Of a stretch of 64,000 bases of DNA, positions 36,340 through 45,088 are shown one piece after another. The notes beneath the pieces are model-generated. The model was not told where the DNA came from. It saw only the letters and a list, made by a program, of their open reading frames with translations, and made no database searches. Source of the stretch: JANJTB01 sp032027125 (GTDB lineage: Bacteria; Bacteroidota; Ignavibacteria; Kapaibacteriales; UBA2268); contig JAVSMQ010000001.1 in the NCBI GenBank assembly GCA_032027125.1, positions 1,016,679 to 1,080,678 on the forward strand. Direction: 5' to 3'. How positions within the stretch are numbered: position 1 is the stretch's first letter; every line of letters starts with the position of its first letter. Made by a program: the position numbers and the translations under genes.

Positions 36340-37593
36340 TTATTTAGGGTCACGTTTAATAATGATTAAAGTTCTGTCGTCGTTATATTTACCCAGTGCT
36401 GCATATTTCTGAACATCTTCAATAATCAGCAGGGTAATTTCTTTTGCAGATTTATCTTTATATTTTTTAATCATATTAATCAGACGTGTTTCGCCGTAAG
36501 GGATGTTGTTTTCGTCCTGAGCTTCATTTATTCCGTCAGTAAACAGAGCAAGAATGTCACCCGGACGCATAACTATATTTTCAACATTAAATTTTTGTTG
36601 CTCAACCAATCCAAGCAATCCGCCGGTAGGCTCAAGTTCGAAAATTTCATCCTTTTCCACGCGGTAATATATAGGAGAACAATGACCGGCATTGGCATAA
36701 AGTACCAATCTGTTGGAAGAAGGCATCAATTCACAGTAAAACATTGTAACAAATCTCTCATAAGGGAAAGTATCATAAATGAGAGTATTCAATCTTGAGA
36801 ACATAGTTGATATTTTAGGACTGAATGCCTGCGCCATCCTTATCGCACCTGATACAAACAGTGCCTGAATAGCAGCCGATAGACCTTTGCTGGCTGCATC
36901 GCTGATTACAATTCCGATTCGCTCTTCTTCATCGGCTTTGTTGAAGAGATAATCGAAATAATCACCTCCGACAGCACTATCCGGAATACAAACACCATAG
37001 ATTTTATAATCGTAAAATTCAACGTAATGTTCCGGCAGCAGGTTTCTTTGAATTTCTGAAGCCTTGATTATATCACGTTCCATCTTTTTCTGTTCTTCAG
37101 TGCTGAAACTGCGTAAGGTAATCGTGGCAACACTGCTTATGATATTCAGGGTTTCGTAGAAAGACTGAAGAATTTCATTGGCATTGAATCCAAGAATGTA
37201 TTTATAATATTTGCCTGACGGCACTTTAACAATTTCTCCGGCACCGGTGACAGAATAAACCAATATCCCTTTTGATTTTAATACAGGGTCATTCTCTTCA
37301 TTCAATGAAGTACGTTTTTCGTGAAGATGTTCAAGAATGGGCTGGTCTTTGATAAATAATGTATATCCGTCAGGTATTTTCTGTACATTACCATACTGAT
37401 ATCTTATTGTGTATGACAAATCCTGAGGATTTAGTTCCCAGATTCTTCCGCCGATAATTTGAAAATCTTTATAATCAACAACTTCTTCAATCAGATTTTT
37501 CAAAAAGTCAATTTCACTCTTGTATTCACCAAGCGTTATATTCTCGACTATTTTATATACTTCTCTTTGATTAAGAGGTTCTATTCCAAACAT
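36340..37593 (-). CDS. SpoIIE/RsbU-type PP2C serine phosphatase
   Basis: 417 residues. Residues 1-180 form a sensory region I cannot classify (GAF-like length). A linker helix ends in ASEIQRNLLPEHY, the usual entry to SpoIIE phosphatases. The PP2C-like domain (about 200-417) has metal-site motifs VGGDYFDY, VISDAASKGLSAA and the closing GDILALFTDGINEA and DDRTLIIIK. It would dephosphorylate a STAS protein; one lies two genes downstream. Soluble, no membrane segments. Confidence 0.9.
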   Translation of the reverse strand: MFGIEPLNQREVYKIVENITLGEYKSEIDFLKNLIEEVVDYKDFQIIGGRIWELNPQDLSYTIRYQYGNVQKIPDGYTLFIKDQPILEHLHEKRTSLNEENDPVLKSKGILVYSVTGAGEIVKVPSGKYYKYILGFNANEILQSFYETLNIISSVATITLRSFSTEEQKKMERDIIKASEIQRNLLPEHYVEFYDYKIYGVCIPDSAVGGDYFDYLFNKADEEERIGIVISDAASKGLSAAIQALFVSGAIRMAQAFSPKISTMFSRLNTLIYDTFPYERFVTMFYCELMPSSNRLVLYANAGHCSPIYYRVEKDEIFELEPTGGLLGLVEQQKFNVENIVMRPGDILALFTDGINEAQDENNIPYGETRLINMIKKYKDKSAKEITLLIIEDVQKYAALGKYNDDRTLIIIKRDPK

Positions 37594-37616
37594 ATCTATT
37601 CCGATGTATAAATTAA

Positions 37617-38510
37617 TTAACTTATAAATCCGGCTTTACGCATTGCCGAACTTAGTTTAACAAGACTTGGCTCAGTAATTTGTGTTAATGGCAGTCTTAC
37701 ATTGTTTTCAATCATTCCCATCAAAGTCAAAGCAGCTTTTACGGGAATTGGGTTTGACTCTATAAAATTCAATTGCATTAAATCTAATAATTCAAAATGA
37801 AGCTTTCGGGCTAAGTCGAAATTGCCTTCTAATGATGCTCTGACGCAGTCACCGAATTTTTTCGGGGCGTAGTTGGACAGTACAGATATTACACCGGCAG
37901 CGCCAAGAGAAACAGCAGGAAGAGCCAATGAATCGTCACCGCAGAACAATGAAAAACTTTTTGGAGAATATTTCATTATCTGAGCCATCTGTTCCAAATC
38001 ACCTGAAGCTTCTTTTGTAGCAATAACATTTTTGCAGTTTTCTGCAATTTTTAATTGTGTTTCGGCTGTGATATTTACCCCTGCCCTGCCCGGGACGTTG
38101 TATAAAATCTGCGGTATATCAACAGCTTCCGAAATTGCTGCATAATGCCTGAAGAATCCGTCCTGAGTCGGTTTGTTATAATACGGAGCTACCAACAGCA
38201 CACCATCAACACCTTTTTCTTTGGCAAGTTTTGTCATTTCAATTGAAGCCGCTGTATCATTTGAACCGGTACCTGCTATAATTGGTGTTCTGCCTGCAGA
38301 AATCTCAACAGCTCTCGTAATAAGCAATAATTTTTCAGCCGTTGACATAGTAGCCGATTCACCGGTTGAGCCACAAACGACTATTCCTTCTATATCTGCA
38401 TCTATCTGGAAATTTAAAAGCTTGTCAAATGCTTCAAAATCTATTGACAAATCTTTTTTGAAAGGGGTTACAATTGCTGTAATCGTTCCTTTGAGTGTGG
38501 AGTTTATCAT
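37617..38510 (-). CDS. dapA: 4-hydroxy-tetrahydrodipicolinate synthase
   Basis: 297 residues, lysine/diaminopimelate pathway. The Schiff-base Lys166 (ATKEASGD), Tyr137 (LYNVPGR) and Thr49 (CGSTGES) form the usual active site. Length and motifs are standard. It is the first gene of a - strand run dapA, phosphatase, aspS, STAS with gaps of 23, 9 and 51 bases. Confidence 0.96.
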   Translation of the reverse strand: MINSTLKGTITAIVTPFKKDLSIDFEAFDKLLNFQIDADIEGIVVCGSTGESATMSTAEKLLLITRAVEISAGRTPIIAGTGSNDTAASIEMTKLAKEKGVDGVLLVAPYYNKPTQDGFFRHYAAISEAVDIPQILYNVPGRAGVNITAETQLKIAENCKNVIATKEASGDLEQMAQIMKYSPKSFSLFCGDDSLALPAVSLGAAGVISVLSNYAPKKFGDCVRASLEGNFDLARKLHFELLDLMQLNFIESNPIPVKAALTLMGMIENNVRLPLTQITEPSLVKLSSAMRKAGFIS

Positions 38511-38628
38511 TTTCCCCCCTAAATTATATATTTAAAAAAGTTTTTTCAAAATTGCATTAAAGTAACAAGCAATTTAATAGTTTTCAAGCGATTTTAAAAG
38601 AAAATTGTTTGGTATGGGCAAAAAAAAA

Positions 38629-38729
38629 GAAGACCAGGCTTACCATAACACCCTAAGAACATGCTGACCGCTGCTTCCTTCCGGATCTGACGGAGTTGGG
38701 CTGTCTTAGCCGTATGGGGCCTGATCCCC
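38629..38729 (-). ncRNA. ffs: Signal recognition particle RNA, small bacterial type
   Basis: About 101 nt. The conserved Ffh-binding tip reads ATCCGGAAGGAAGCAGCGGTCAGC-like on the - strand (seen as CCGGAAGG and AGCAGC). The 5' arm GGGGATCAGGC (38719-38729) pairs along its length with the 3' arm GCCTGGTCTTC (38629-38639) through Watson-Crick and wobble pairs. A T9 run follows on the - strand and should terminate it. Confidence 0.93.
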
Positions 38730-38743
38730 AAATTTTATAATTA

Positions 38744-38774
38744 CAAAAGTAAGCATTTATTTTTGAATTACAAA
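38744..38774 (-). promoter_or_regulatory. Promoter of the SRP RNA gene
   Basis: On the - strand, TTTG (38771-38774), 19 bases, then TACTTTTG (38744-38751), ending 15 bases before the RNA 5' end. Confidence 0.7.
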
Positions 38775-38791
38775 AATATTTTGTGAATAAA

Positions 38792-38823
38792 TTTGCAGGG
38801 TATTAAAATTATTGTTATTTTTG
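38792..38823 (+). promoter_or_regulatory. Promoter of tRNA-Arg
   Basis: TTTG (38792-38795), 20 bases, then TATTTTTG (38816-38823), ending 14 bases before the tRNA. Fits the Bacteroidota -33/-7 consensus and diverges from the SRP promoter. Confidence 0.72.
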
Positions 38824-38837
38824 TAATCCGTTTAAAT

Positions 38838-38911
<74 letters not shown>

Positions 38912-38924
38912 CATCAGAAAACAT

Positions 38925-38950
38925 AAGCCTTCCACACCGGAAGGCTTTTC
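38925..38950 (+). terminator. Terminator of tRNA-Arg
   Basis: 9-bp stem AAGCCTTCC (38925-38933) with GGAAGGCTT (38939-38947), loop ACACC, then TTTC. Confidence 0.8.
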
Positions 38951-39159
38951 TTGTCTATGGTCTCAGGGATTTATTTTTTTTTCAAAAACGCTGATTAAGT
39001 CACATAAGCCGTCAATAAGCTTCATAAATGATAAGCAAGTTTGTTGCATAATTGTTACAGTTAGAACATTACACAATCATTCTTATTCCAAATAAAGTAT
39101 ATATAATTGCTAACATTAACACGAAAATAAAAGTAATTTGTATTACTCCATCATAATTA

Positions 39160-39582
39160 TTATTCAACTAATAAATTAAAATTCTTACTAACCAAATATT
39201 CCTTCGTTTTGATTAAATAATCACTACAAACTATAGATTCCAACTGTAGTTTTTTCCTGTGATTCTCATTATCAACCATGCCTGAATACCTTGCATAACG
39301 AGAATAATTATATAAATTCATATAACAATCAAATATATATTTGGGAAATGGCAGTAACGCAGAATTAAAAGAAGGATTTATATTATTTAACATATCATAA
39401 TGAGAATCACCGATTTGTTTGTTCTGATTATATGAATATGCTTTGATATAATGAAGTGCTGCATAAAATGAAACTGTGATTTTCCAGTCAAAAAAATTAT
39501 CTGCTATTTCGGCATGAAGATAATTCAATAATTTTTCGTTATGTTTTGCCTGTGTGAGATGTAGCATGGTTTTTTGTTTCAT
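39160..39582 (-). CDS. HEPN-like protein, second gene of a pair
   Basis: 140 residues, all-helical. The core DWKITVSFYAALHYIKAYSY is the style of uncharacterised HEPN-like proteins, with a later RYARYSGMVDNENHRK segment. A canonical R-x4-6-H RNase motif is possible but not unequivocal. The ATG begins directly after the stop of the upstream gene (TAA-ATG), so the pair is translated together. A toxin-like or defence role is an inference from family and arrangement. Confidence 0.6.
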   Translation of the reverse strand: MKQKTMLHLTQAKHNEKLLNYLHAEIADNFFDWKITVSFYAALHYIKAYSYNQNKQIGDSHYDMLNNINPSFNSALLPFPKYIFDCYMNLYNYSRYARYSGMVDNENHRKKLQLESIVCSDYLIKTKEYLVSKNFNLLVE

Positions 39583-40113
39583 TTATATTACCGTTTCGCA
39601 TTGATAAACCATATCAAGACTAAAAATATTTGAATCAAGCAGCTCTAAATGAATAGGAAATTTTTTAAATATTCCATGCTGTCCAAATCTATACGAAATA
39701 TCAAATATTCTGGTTACATTTTCATGCGAATATTCAGTTAAAAAAATTGAATATCCAAGTTCGTCAGGGTAATTTCGAACCGCATGAACAATTATATCCT
39801 TGTTTTTAAGCAATTCCTCTTTTATTTTCTTGTTTAGAAAATCCAATATTGGTTTATCGGCATATTGTGAAATTGACTGCAAAAAATCATATTCACTTTT
39901 GGATTGTTGCATTTTATTTATAACGTCACTTAATCCTGTATTAACACCGGCTTCATTTAATACTTTTTCTTTCTGCATGTCATAGCTCATATAATCGTCG
40001 TGAAACTCATTATAAAACGTGTTTGACGGTTCTATATTTTTTGCATCCGGTTTCGCAATCTCTTTAATATCTTCCATTTTCCTCAATTCCCATTTTACTT
40101 CTATACTTGTCAA
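39583..40113 (-). CDS. Unrecognised partner of the HEPN-like protein
   Basis: 176 residues (164 if the Met at 40077 is used). The N-terminal half is charged and helical. The C-terminal half is alternating strands: IIVHAVRNYPDELGYSIFL, then a VTRIFDISYRFG strand and FPIHLELLDSN. I know no family for it. It could be a degenerate nucleotidyltransferase-like or sensor partner of the HEPN-like protein, but it lacks a GS-x-DxD signature. Its stop codon abuts the start of that gene. Confidence 0.55.
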   Translation of the reverse strand: MTSIEVKWELRKMEDIKEIAKPDAKNIEPSNTFYNEFHDDYMSYDMQKEKVLNEAGVNTGLSDVINKMQQSKSEYDFLQSISQYADKPILDFLNKKIKEELLKNKDIIVHAVRNYPDELGYSIFLTEYSHENVTRIFDISYRFGQHGIFKKFPIHLELLDSNIFSLDMVYQCETVI

Positions 40114-40142
40114 AAATTGTTAAATAAAACAATCTGAATTTA

Positions 40143-41162
40143 TTAAAGTTTTGCTTCAATTTCAGCAACTTTTTGATTGTAATAATCTAATTTATCAGGA
40201 TTTCTTTTTGATAATTCCACATAAGCGTCTTTTGCTTCCTTAAATGCACCCTGTTTCATTAATATACCGGCTATTGTATCAGTAATCACAACCGAAGATT
40301 TATTCCTCACTGTTGCAGTTTCGTAATCCGGTTTGATGGCTTCAGCAAGGCTTAGACTTGATATAATTGACATAAAATCGGACTGTTTATTAATAACTTT
40401 TTGGACATTCCCCTGCTGTATCGGTTTTCGCTGATAAAAAAGGGCATTTGTACTGCCGGATGCAAATTTACTCAAGCCGGGTATTAAATCTAAATTAGAA
40501 GATTTCAGATGTTCTCTGTCAGGATAATTTTCTACTTTATTATCTGCACTAAAATTTCTATTATTATCAATATGACTGTCAAGATTGTCTGAAAGTTCCT
40601 GAATTAAAGTTGTCTCCGGATGTTCGGAAAATGCAGATTCAATTTCAGAATCACGAATTTCCTGCTGGTAAACAAGTTCTTCATAAACTGACTGTTCACT
40701 GCTTACCAATATTTCCTGTTCAATAAATTCAGGGTCATTCAACTCTTCATAAATTGTATCAAATATTATATCCAAATCAGATTTTAACTTATCTAATTTC
40801 AGTGATGTTTCGATTTCGACATCAGAGATTTCTTCAACAATCTCTTCGATTTTATCATCCAATACAATTTCTTCCGATTGAACTGAATCAACTTGTATTT
40901 CTCTATCAAACGGGAGACTGATAGATTCTTTAAGATATAAAAAAGTACTTGCGGGAATTACCGATTTGTATGATTCAATCAACTGAGCGGTTTTATTCAG
41001 CTCACCTATTTCCTTATAAGCTTTTGCAAGAATAGAAATTGCTGCAGCGTATCCGGGATAAATTTCCAAACCACGAGAGCATATTTCAATCGCTTCTTCG
41101 GGCTTTCCAGCCTGAAGAAGCTTATCAGCCTCGACGGCAAACAAAATGGATAATTCACTCAT
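40143..41162 (-). CDS. TPR protein with long acidic linker
   Basis: 339 residues, no signal peptide. N-terminal TPRs (about 1-75, EADKLLQAGKPEEAIEICSR) and a C-terminal TPR (about 300-339, GAFKEAKDAYVELSKRNPDK) flank an acidic, low-complexity linker rich in Glu/Ser/Ile (about 90-220). It begins 2 bases after the polyprenyl synthase stop and is probably in the same operon. Role unknown; a cytoplasmic scaffold is plausible. Confidence 0.75.
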   Translation of the reverse strand: MSELSILFAVEADKLLQAGKPEEAIEICSRGLEIYPGYAAAISILAKAYKEIGELNKTAQLIESYKSVIPASTFLYLKESISLPFDREIQVDSVQSEEIVLDDKIEEIVEEISDVEIETSLKLDKLKSDLDIIFDTIYEELNDPEFIEQEILVSSEQSVYEELVYQQEIRDSEIESAFSEHPETTLIQELSDNLDSHIDNNRNFSADNKVENYPDREHLKSSNLDLIPGLSKFASGSTNALFYQRKPIQQGNVQKVINKQSDFMSIISSLSLAEAIKPDYETATVRNKSSVVITDTIAGILMKQGAFKEAKDAYVELSKRNPDKLDYYNQKVAEIEAKL

Positions 41163-41164
41163 TA

Positions 41165-42139
41165 CTAATTATCTCTTTTCATCACAAATTCAGTAAATCT
41201 TAATAGTGATTCTTTAGCAGGACTTTCCGGAAACACATTCAGCGCTACTTTTGCCATGTCAATATATTTTCTGGCACTTTGCTCGGCGTACTGGATTCCG
41301 TTTTTAGACTGAACGAACTCGATAACAGTACTTACTTCAGCTTTTTTAAGTTTACCGCGTTTTATCAATTTAATTATAGCCGATTTTTCCTTATCGGTAG
41401 AATTATTCAGAGCGTATATCAATGGCAGAGTGATTTTCTTTTCTTTAATATCATTTCCGACAGGTTTGCCTATTAAAGAGCTTCTTGATGTGTAATCAAA
41501 AATATCATCTCTTATCTGAAATGCAATTCCTATGGCTTCGCCGTATTCACGCATAGATTCGATATAATCAGGATTATCCGATGTGCTCATTGCACCTATT
41601 TCGCAGCAGGTTGAAAGCAGGGAGGCAGTTTTGTCCGATATTATACGATAATATGTTTCCTCATCAATAGCAATACTTCTTGATTTGTCAATCGAGAGCA
41701 ATTCTCCCTCACTCATTCTCCTGACAGCTTTTGAAGTGACACCGAGAAAATCCGTTTCGCCGGCTTCGATTGCAGAAATCAATCCTTTAGACAGTAGAAA
41801 ATCACCTATTAATACTGCAATTTTATTATTCCATTTTGAATTAATTGATGCTAAACCCCTTCTCTCGGATGCTTCGTCCACAACGTCATCATGTATCAAA
41901 GTAGCTGTATGTAATAATTCGACAAGAGCGGCACCAACATAAGTACGCTGGTTTATTGCACCCGATGCCTGTGCGGAAAGAAAAACCAAAACCGGTCTTA
42001 ACTGTTTACCCTTTTTTGAAGTTACATATTTTAAAATCAAGTTTAGTAAGGAAACCTTAGTCTGAAGTAAAGCTTTGAAATAGCTGTTAAATTTCTCCAA
42101 ATGACCTAAAACCGGATCTGTTATCTCATTTAAATTCAT
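41165..42139 (-). CDS. Trans-polyprenyl diphosphate synthase
   Basis: 324 residues, class I isoprenyl chain synthase. The first Asp-rich motif DDVVD is at 84-88, after KGKQLRPVL; the second (RDDIFDY) is at 210-216. Length and motifs fit an octaprenyl/heptaprenyl-type synthase for quinone side chains, but chain length cannot be read with confidence. It leads the operon with the TPR protein. Confidence 0.92.
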   Translation of the reverse strand: MNLNEITDPVLGHLEKFNSYFKALLQTKVSLLNLILKYVTSKKGKQLRPVLVFLSAQASGAINQRTYVGAALVELLHTATLIHDDVVDEASERRGLASINSKWNNKIAVLIGDFLLSKGLISAIEAGETDFLGVTSKAVRRMSEGELLSIDKSRSIAIDEETYYRIISDKTASLLSTCCEIGAMSTSDNPDYIESMREYGEAIGIAFQIRDDIFDYTSRSSLIGKPVGNDIKEKKITLPLIYALNNSTDKEKSAIIKLIKRGKLKKAEVSTVIEFVQSKNGIQYAEQSARKYIDMAKVALNVFPESPAKESLLRFTEFVMKRDN

Positions 42140-42436
42140 TATCTATGCCTGCAAATCTTCTATTTATTATGTTATATTTAATATAGTATTAACGTAATTT
42201 TGAATTTATATTATTAAGTTTCGCAAAATAGTCAATAAATTTAACATAAGCTGATAGAAATGTCAATTTATACATAATTCAGTGGAAATTTGCCGGAATA
42301 TTATTATTTTCCACCTCCCCCATTTTGAATAAAGCGAATGTGGAGTATATATTTCTTTTGCCAGCTTAAATATTGAAGGTAAAAGGAAAGTCATTCCCAA
42401 ATCAATGCTGAAATGGTATAAGTTTTGTGAAAGGAG
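42140..42436. other. AT-rich spacer upstream of polyprenyl synthase
   Basis: No gene or clear signal seen. The nearest element is the toxin relic that begins at 42437. Confidence 0.4.
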
Positions 42437-42567
42437 TTATTTCTTTCTGTAAACGTCTTTGCGGTTATCAATTTATGATAGGTATAGTCATCAATTTTAT
42501 CAAGATAATTCCTTGACTGTTTGTTTAATTCAACCTTGTAGCTATTTTGATTTTCTGGTTCTGTCAT
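42437..42567 (-). pseudogene. RelE-type toxin with internal deletion
   Basis: From ATG 42567 the frame gives a RelE/plasmid-stabilisation N-terminus, NSYKVELNKQSRNYLDKIDD. It loses family similarity right after YTYHKLI. In another frame the next codons read RKDVYRKK and stop at 42437-42439, which is the usual RelE C-terminus. The central half with the RIGDYRIIYE-like catalytic strands is missing, so a deletion joined the two ends out of frame. No active toxin is expected. Confidence 0.65.
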
Positions 42568-42727
42568 ATTCTCTTGCGTCCAGGAAATCATTATCACTGC
42601 TGATAGCTTCTGCTAATGTTTCGCTGTCAATAATATTTTTAAGAACTTCACTAATATACTCGTCGCTTGATAGTTTATCCCAAGTATCCCTGGTTATTAT
42701 TACTTCATCATTAATAAAACTAACCAT
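42542..42727 (-). CDS. Antitoxin of a decayed RelE-type pair
   Basis: 61 residues from ATG 42727 (MVSFINDEVIITRDTWDKLS); a longer frame opens at 42766. Short acidic protein of the kind paired with RelE toxins, with a middle SEVLKNIIDSETLAEAISSD helix region. Its 3' end overlaps the toxin start by about 25 bases, the normal layout of such pairs. The toxin is broken (42437-42567) while this frame is intact. Confidence 0.55.
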   Translation of the reverse strand: MVSFINDEVIITRDTWDKLSSDEYISEVLKNIIDSETLAEAISSDNDFLDAREYDRTRKSK

Positions 42728-42861
42728 TCTAATAATCCTTATAATTACTTTATAACAAAAAGACAAAGTATTATCTAATTTATTTTATGATTTATTATTT
42801 CCTGTACCATCAGTTGTCTCAACTTACTGAACGGGTTAGATAATTTTTCATTTCATAACCT

Positions 42862-43485
42862 TTATAATTTATAATTTAAATTAAACATGATTGAATTAGG
42901 TACATGACTTTGGTTTTTAAATTCACCTCCTAATTTGAAATAGAATTTTCTATTCAAAGAAATGCTGTACTTTTCGTTTAATAAATAATATATACCAAAA
43001 CCTGAATTATGGGAAAAATAATTATCATTGGGACTTAATAGTAACACTCCTAATTCAATTGATAACCTAAGTCTTTCTATTATAGTCAGAAAGTAACATT
43101 TTAGTGCCACACTCAGTCCTGATTGCGACCAATAATCATTATTAACCTGATAATAATAATCTTTAATAATAATAAAATCATTTTTTTTACTTTCTTCTGT
43201 TTGTCTTGCAATCCAGGAATGGGCCATAAATTCTACAGCAAATATATGGGACTTAGAAAAAGGAATTTCTAAACCAAAGTTTAAAATCGGACCTGATTTA
43301 AAGAAATCATCATAAGAATGAAAACCTGTAGTAATTCCGGCACCACCTATTAAAATTAAATCAAACTTTTTTGATGGAATATCATCAACACTTACAGTAT
43401 TGGAATCAATATCAGAGTTTATTGAAAATACTGAACTATATATCAAACAAATAAAAACAATCGTTAATATCGGCAGTCTTTTCAT
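42862..43485 (-). CDS. Small outer-membrane beta-barrel, tandem paralogue 2
   Basis: 207 residues. Signal peptide (to about SSVFS), then alternating strands of a small porin-like barrel ending FNLNYKL. It shares wording with the upstream gene: FDLILIGGAGI / IDLILIGGLGI, LEIPFSKSHIFAVEFMAHSWIA / LEIPFTKSHFFSLELLTHSWIA. The two arose by tandem duplication. 4 bases separate them. Function unknown. Confidence 0.75.
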   Translation of the reverse strand: MKRLPILTIVFICLIYSSVFSINSDIDSNTVSVDDIPSKKFDLILIGGAGITTGFHSYDDFFKSGPILNFGLEIPFSKSHIFAVEFMAHSWIARQTEESKKNDFIIIKDYYYQVNNDYWSQSGLSVALKCYFLTIIERLRLSIELGVLLLSPNDNYFSHNSGFGIYYLLNEKYSISLNRKFYFKLGGEFKNQSHVPNSIMFNLNYKL

Positions 43486-43489
43486 TATA

Positions 43490-44095
43490 TTACCATTTAA
43501 AATTATAACATATATTTAACATTAATAGATCAGGGGTTGTTATATGACCAAATAAACCGAATAAAAATCTGCCTCCTAACTGCAATCTAAATTTTTCATT
43601 TATTTTATAATTAAAGTCTAATCCGGCATCAATTGCCTTATATTCTTTTCTAGGACTTAATATTAACCATCCAAAATGAATGGAAATCCTCATTTTCGAT
43701 TTAGCTGAACTAAAGTAACTTTTTATAACTGCAGATAATCCGATTTGAGTATAAATATCATTTTGGACTTTTATATAATATCTATCCAAATCATATTCAA
43801 TATGTTTTGTACTTTTGGCAATCCAGCTATGGGTTAATAATTCCAATGAAAAAAAATGTGATTTTGTAAAAGGAATTTCTAAACCAAAATCAATTGCAGC
43901 TACCCTGTTAAAGTCTTGTCCGGAATTTTTACTAAAATCCGCAATTCCTAAACCTCCAATCAATATCAAATCAATTCCTTTGCTCTCAACATCTTCTTGA
44001 TTAACTTCCGTTGAATCAGTATTTATTACATCTGAAAAACTAATCTGAAATAATAAAAGAAAAAGTACAAAAATTAGAACCGTTATTTTTTTCAT
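43490..44095 (-). CDS. Small outer-membrane beta-barrel, tandem paralogue 1
   Basis: 201 residues with signal peptide MKKITVLIFVLFLLLFQISFS, then a barrel-like strand pattern ending LNICYNFKW with aromatic C-terminus. Paralogue of the next gene (see 42862-43485). It follows a lipoprotein gene by 17 bases, so the three form an operon. Confidence 0.75.
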   Translation of the reverse strand: MKKITVLIFVLFLLLFQISFSDVINTDSTEVNQEDVESKGIDLILIGGLGIADFSKNSGQDFNRVAAIDFGLEIPFTKSHFFSLELLTHSWIAKSTKHIEYDLDRYYIKVQNDIYTQIGLSAVIKSYFSSAKSKMRISIHFGWLILSPRKEYKAIDAGLDFNYKINEKFRLQLGGRFLFGLFGHITTPDLLMLNICYNFKW

Positions 44096-44112
44096 ATTTT
44101 ATCAGGTAATTA

Positions 44113-44814
44113 TTACTTAAACTTGAAAGACATTAAAACTGTTTTTTCGTTAAGCCATAAATGGTCGTGATTATATCTATAGTAAAATTCGGTAGCAATA
44201 TTACCGATTCCCGGAGAATAATAAAATATCCACCGCATTTCAATTTCATTATCAATGTAATTATCATAAACATATTTTATACATTTGAATTTACCAGCCG
44301 GTACAGTATATTCAACATCAACTTCCGCAGTCTTCATTGTATCATGATAATAAATAAATGAATCACCTTTAAATGTTGGATATTTAATATACATCCTAGG
44401 AGTTGTACCTTCGTTAATCAAATCAATAAAATATAAACCGTCATCGCGAATTAAAGTAAAAAGTTCATGAGAATAATCCCTCAATGTATCAATCCCGGAT
44501 ATATAACCCGAAATATAAATTGTCTCACCGTTTATTATGCTGTCCTTTACAATTGAATATGAATATTGTTGTGAATTTTCTATAATTCCTTCGTAATAAT
44601 ATTCCGTATGACGATATTCCCATGTATTCCCAACTTTCAACGGTACTAATACCGTTTCATCAATCGTTGGCGATGTCGGTTCTTTGGCGCAGCCTGAAAT
44701 AATCAGAATGATTAAAAGTGAAATTGGGATGATGCTGTAACTTTTAGAAAAGAAAAACTTTATTGCCTGTTCCGTTTTTTCAGAAACAAGTGAAATCTGC
44801 ATTGGAATATTCAT
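44113..44814 (-). CDS. Putative lipoprotein
   Basis: 233 residues. A lipobox LIISGC lies near residues 37-42 after a hydrophobic stretch, and a Thr/Pro linker (AKEPTSPTIDET) follows. The rest is strand-rich with VPLKVGNTWEYRH, a pattern common in Bacteroidota lipoproteins of unknown role. The N-terminal 25 residues before the hydrophobic core are long for a lipoprotein signal, so the start may be further downstream. Confidence 0.7.
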   Translation of the reverse strand: MNIPMQISLVSEKTEQAIKFFFSKSYSIIPISLLIILIISGCAKEPTSPTIDETVLVPLKVGNTWEYRHTEYYYEGIIENSQQYSYSIVKDSIINGETIYISGYISGIDTLRDYSHELFTLIRDDGLYFIDLINEGTTPRMYIKYPTFKGDSFIYYHDTMKTAEVDVEYTVPAGKFKCIKYVYDNYIDNEIEMRWIFYYSPGIGNIATEFYYRYNHDHLWLNEKTVLMSFKFK

Positions 44815-45088
44815 ATCAATACCCTTTATTTATTCAACAATCCGCTGTTTTCGCGGCTATCATTTTCAGTCAAATCTATATTAAATTTCTTTTTTGCAAG
44901 TTTACTGATTCAAAATTAATCAAATATATTTGATATGCAAGATTTTTTTTCAAAAAATAATATGATTTGTAATGAATTTTGTTATGAATGTATGCGATTT
45001 ACAATTCGTTAAATTTACCATTTCTTTGATATTTAACAAAAATTGGTTATTTTTAATTATTATATTTGGTAAAAATAATCTATAAGGT

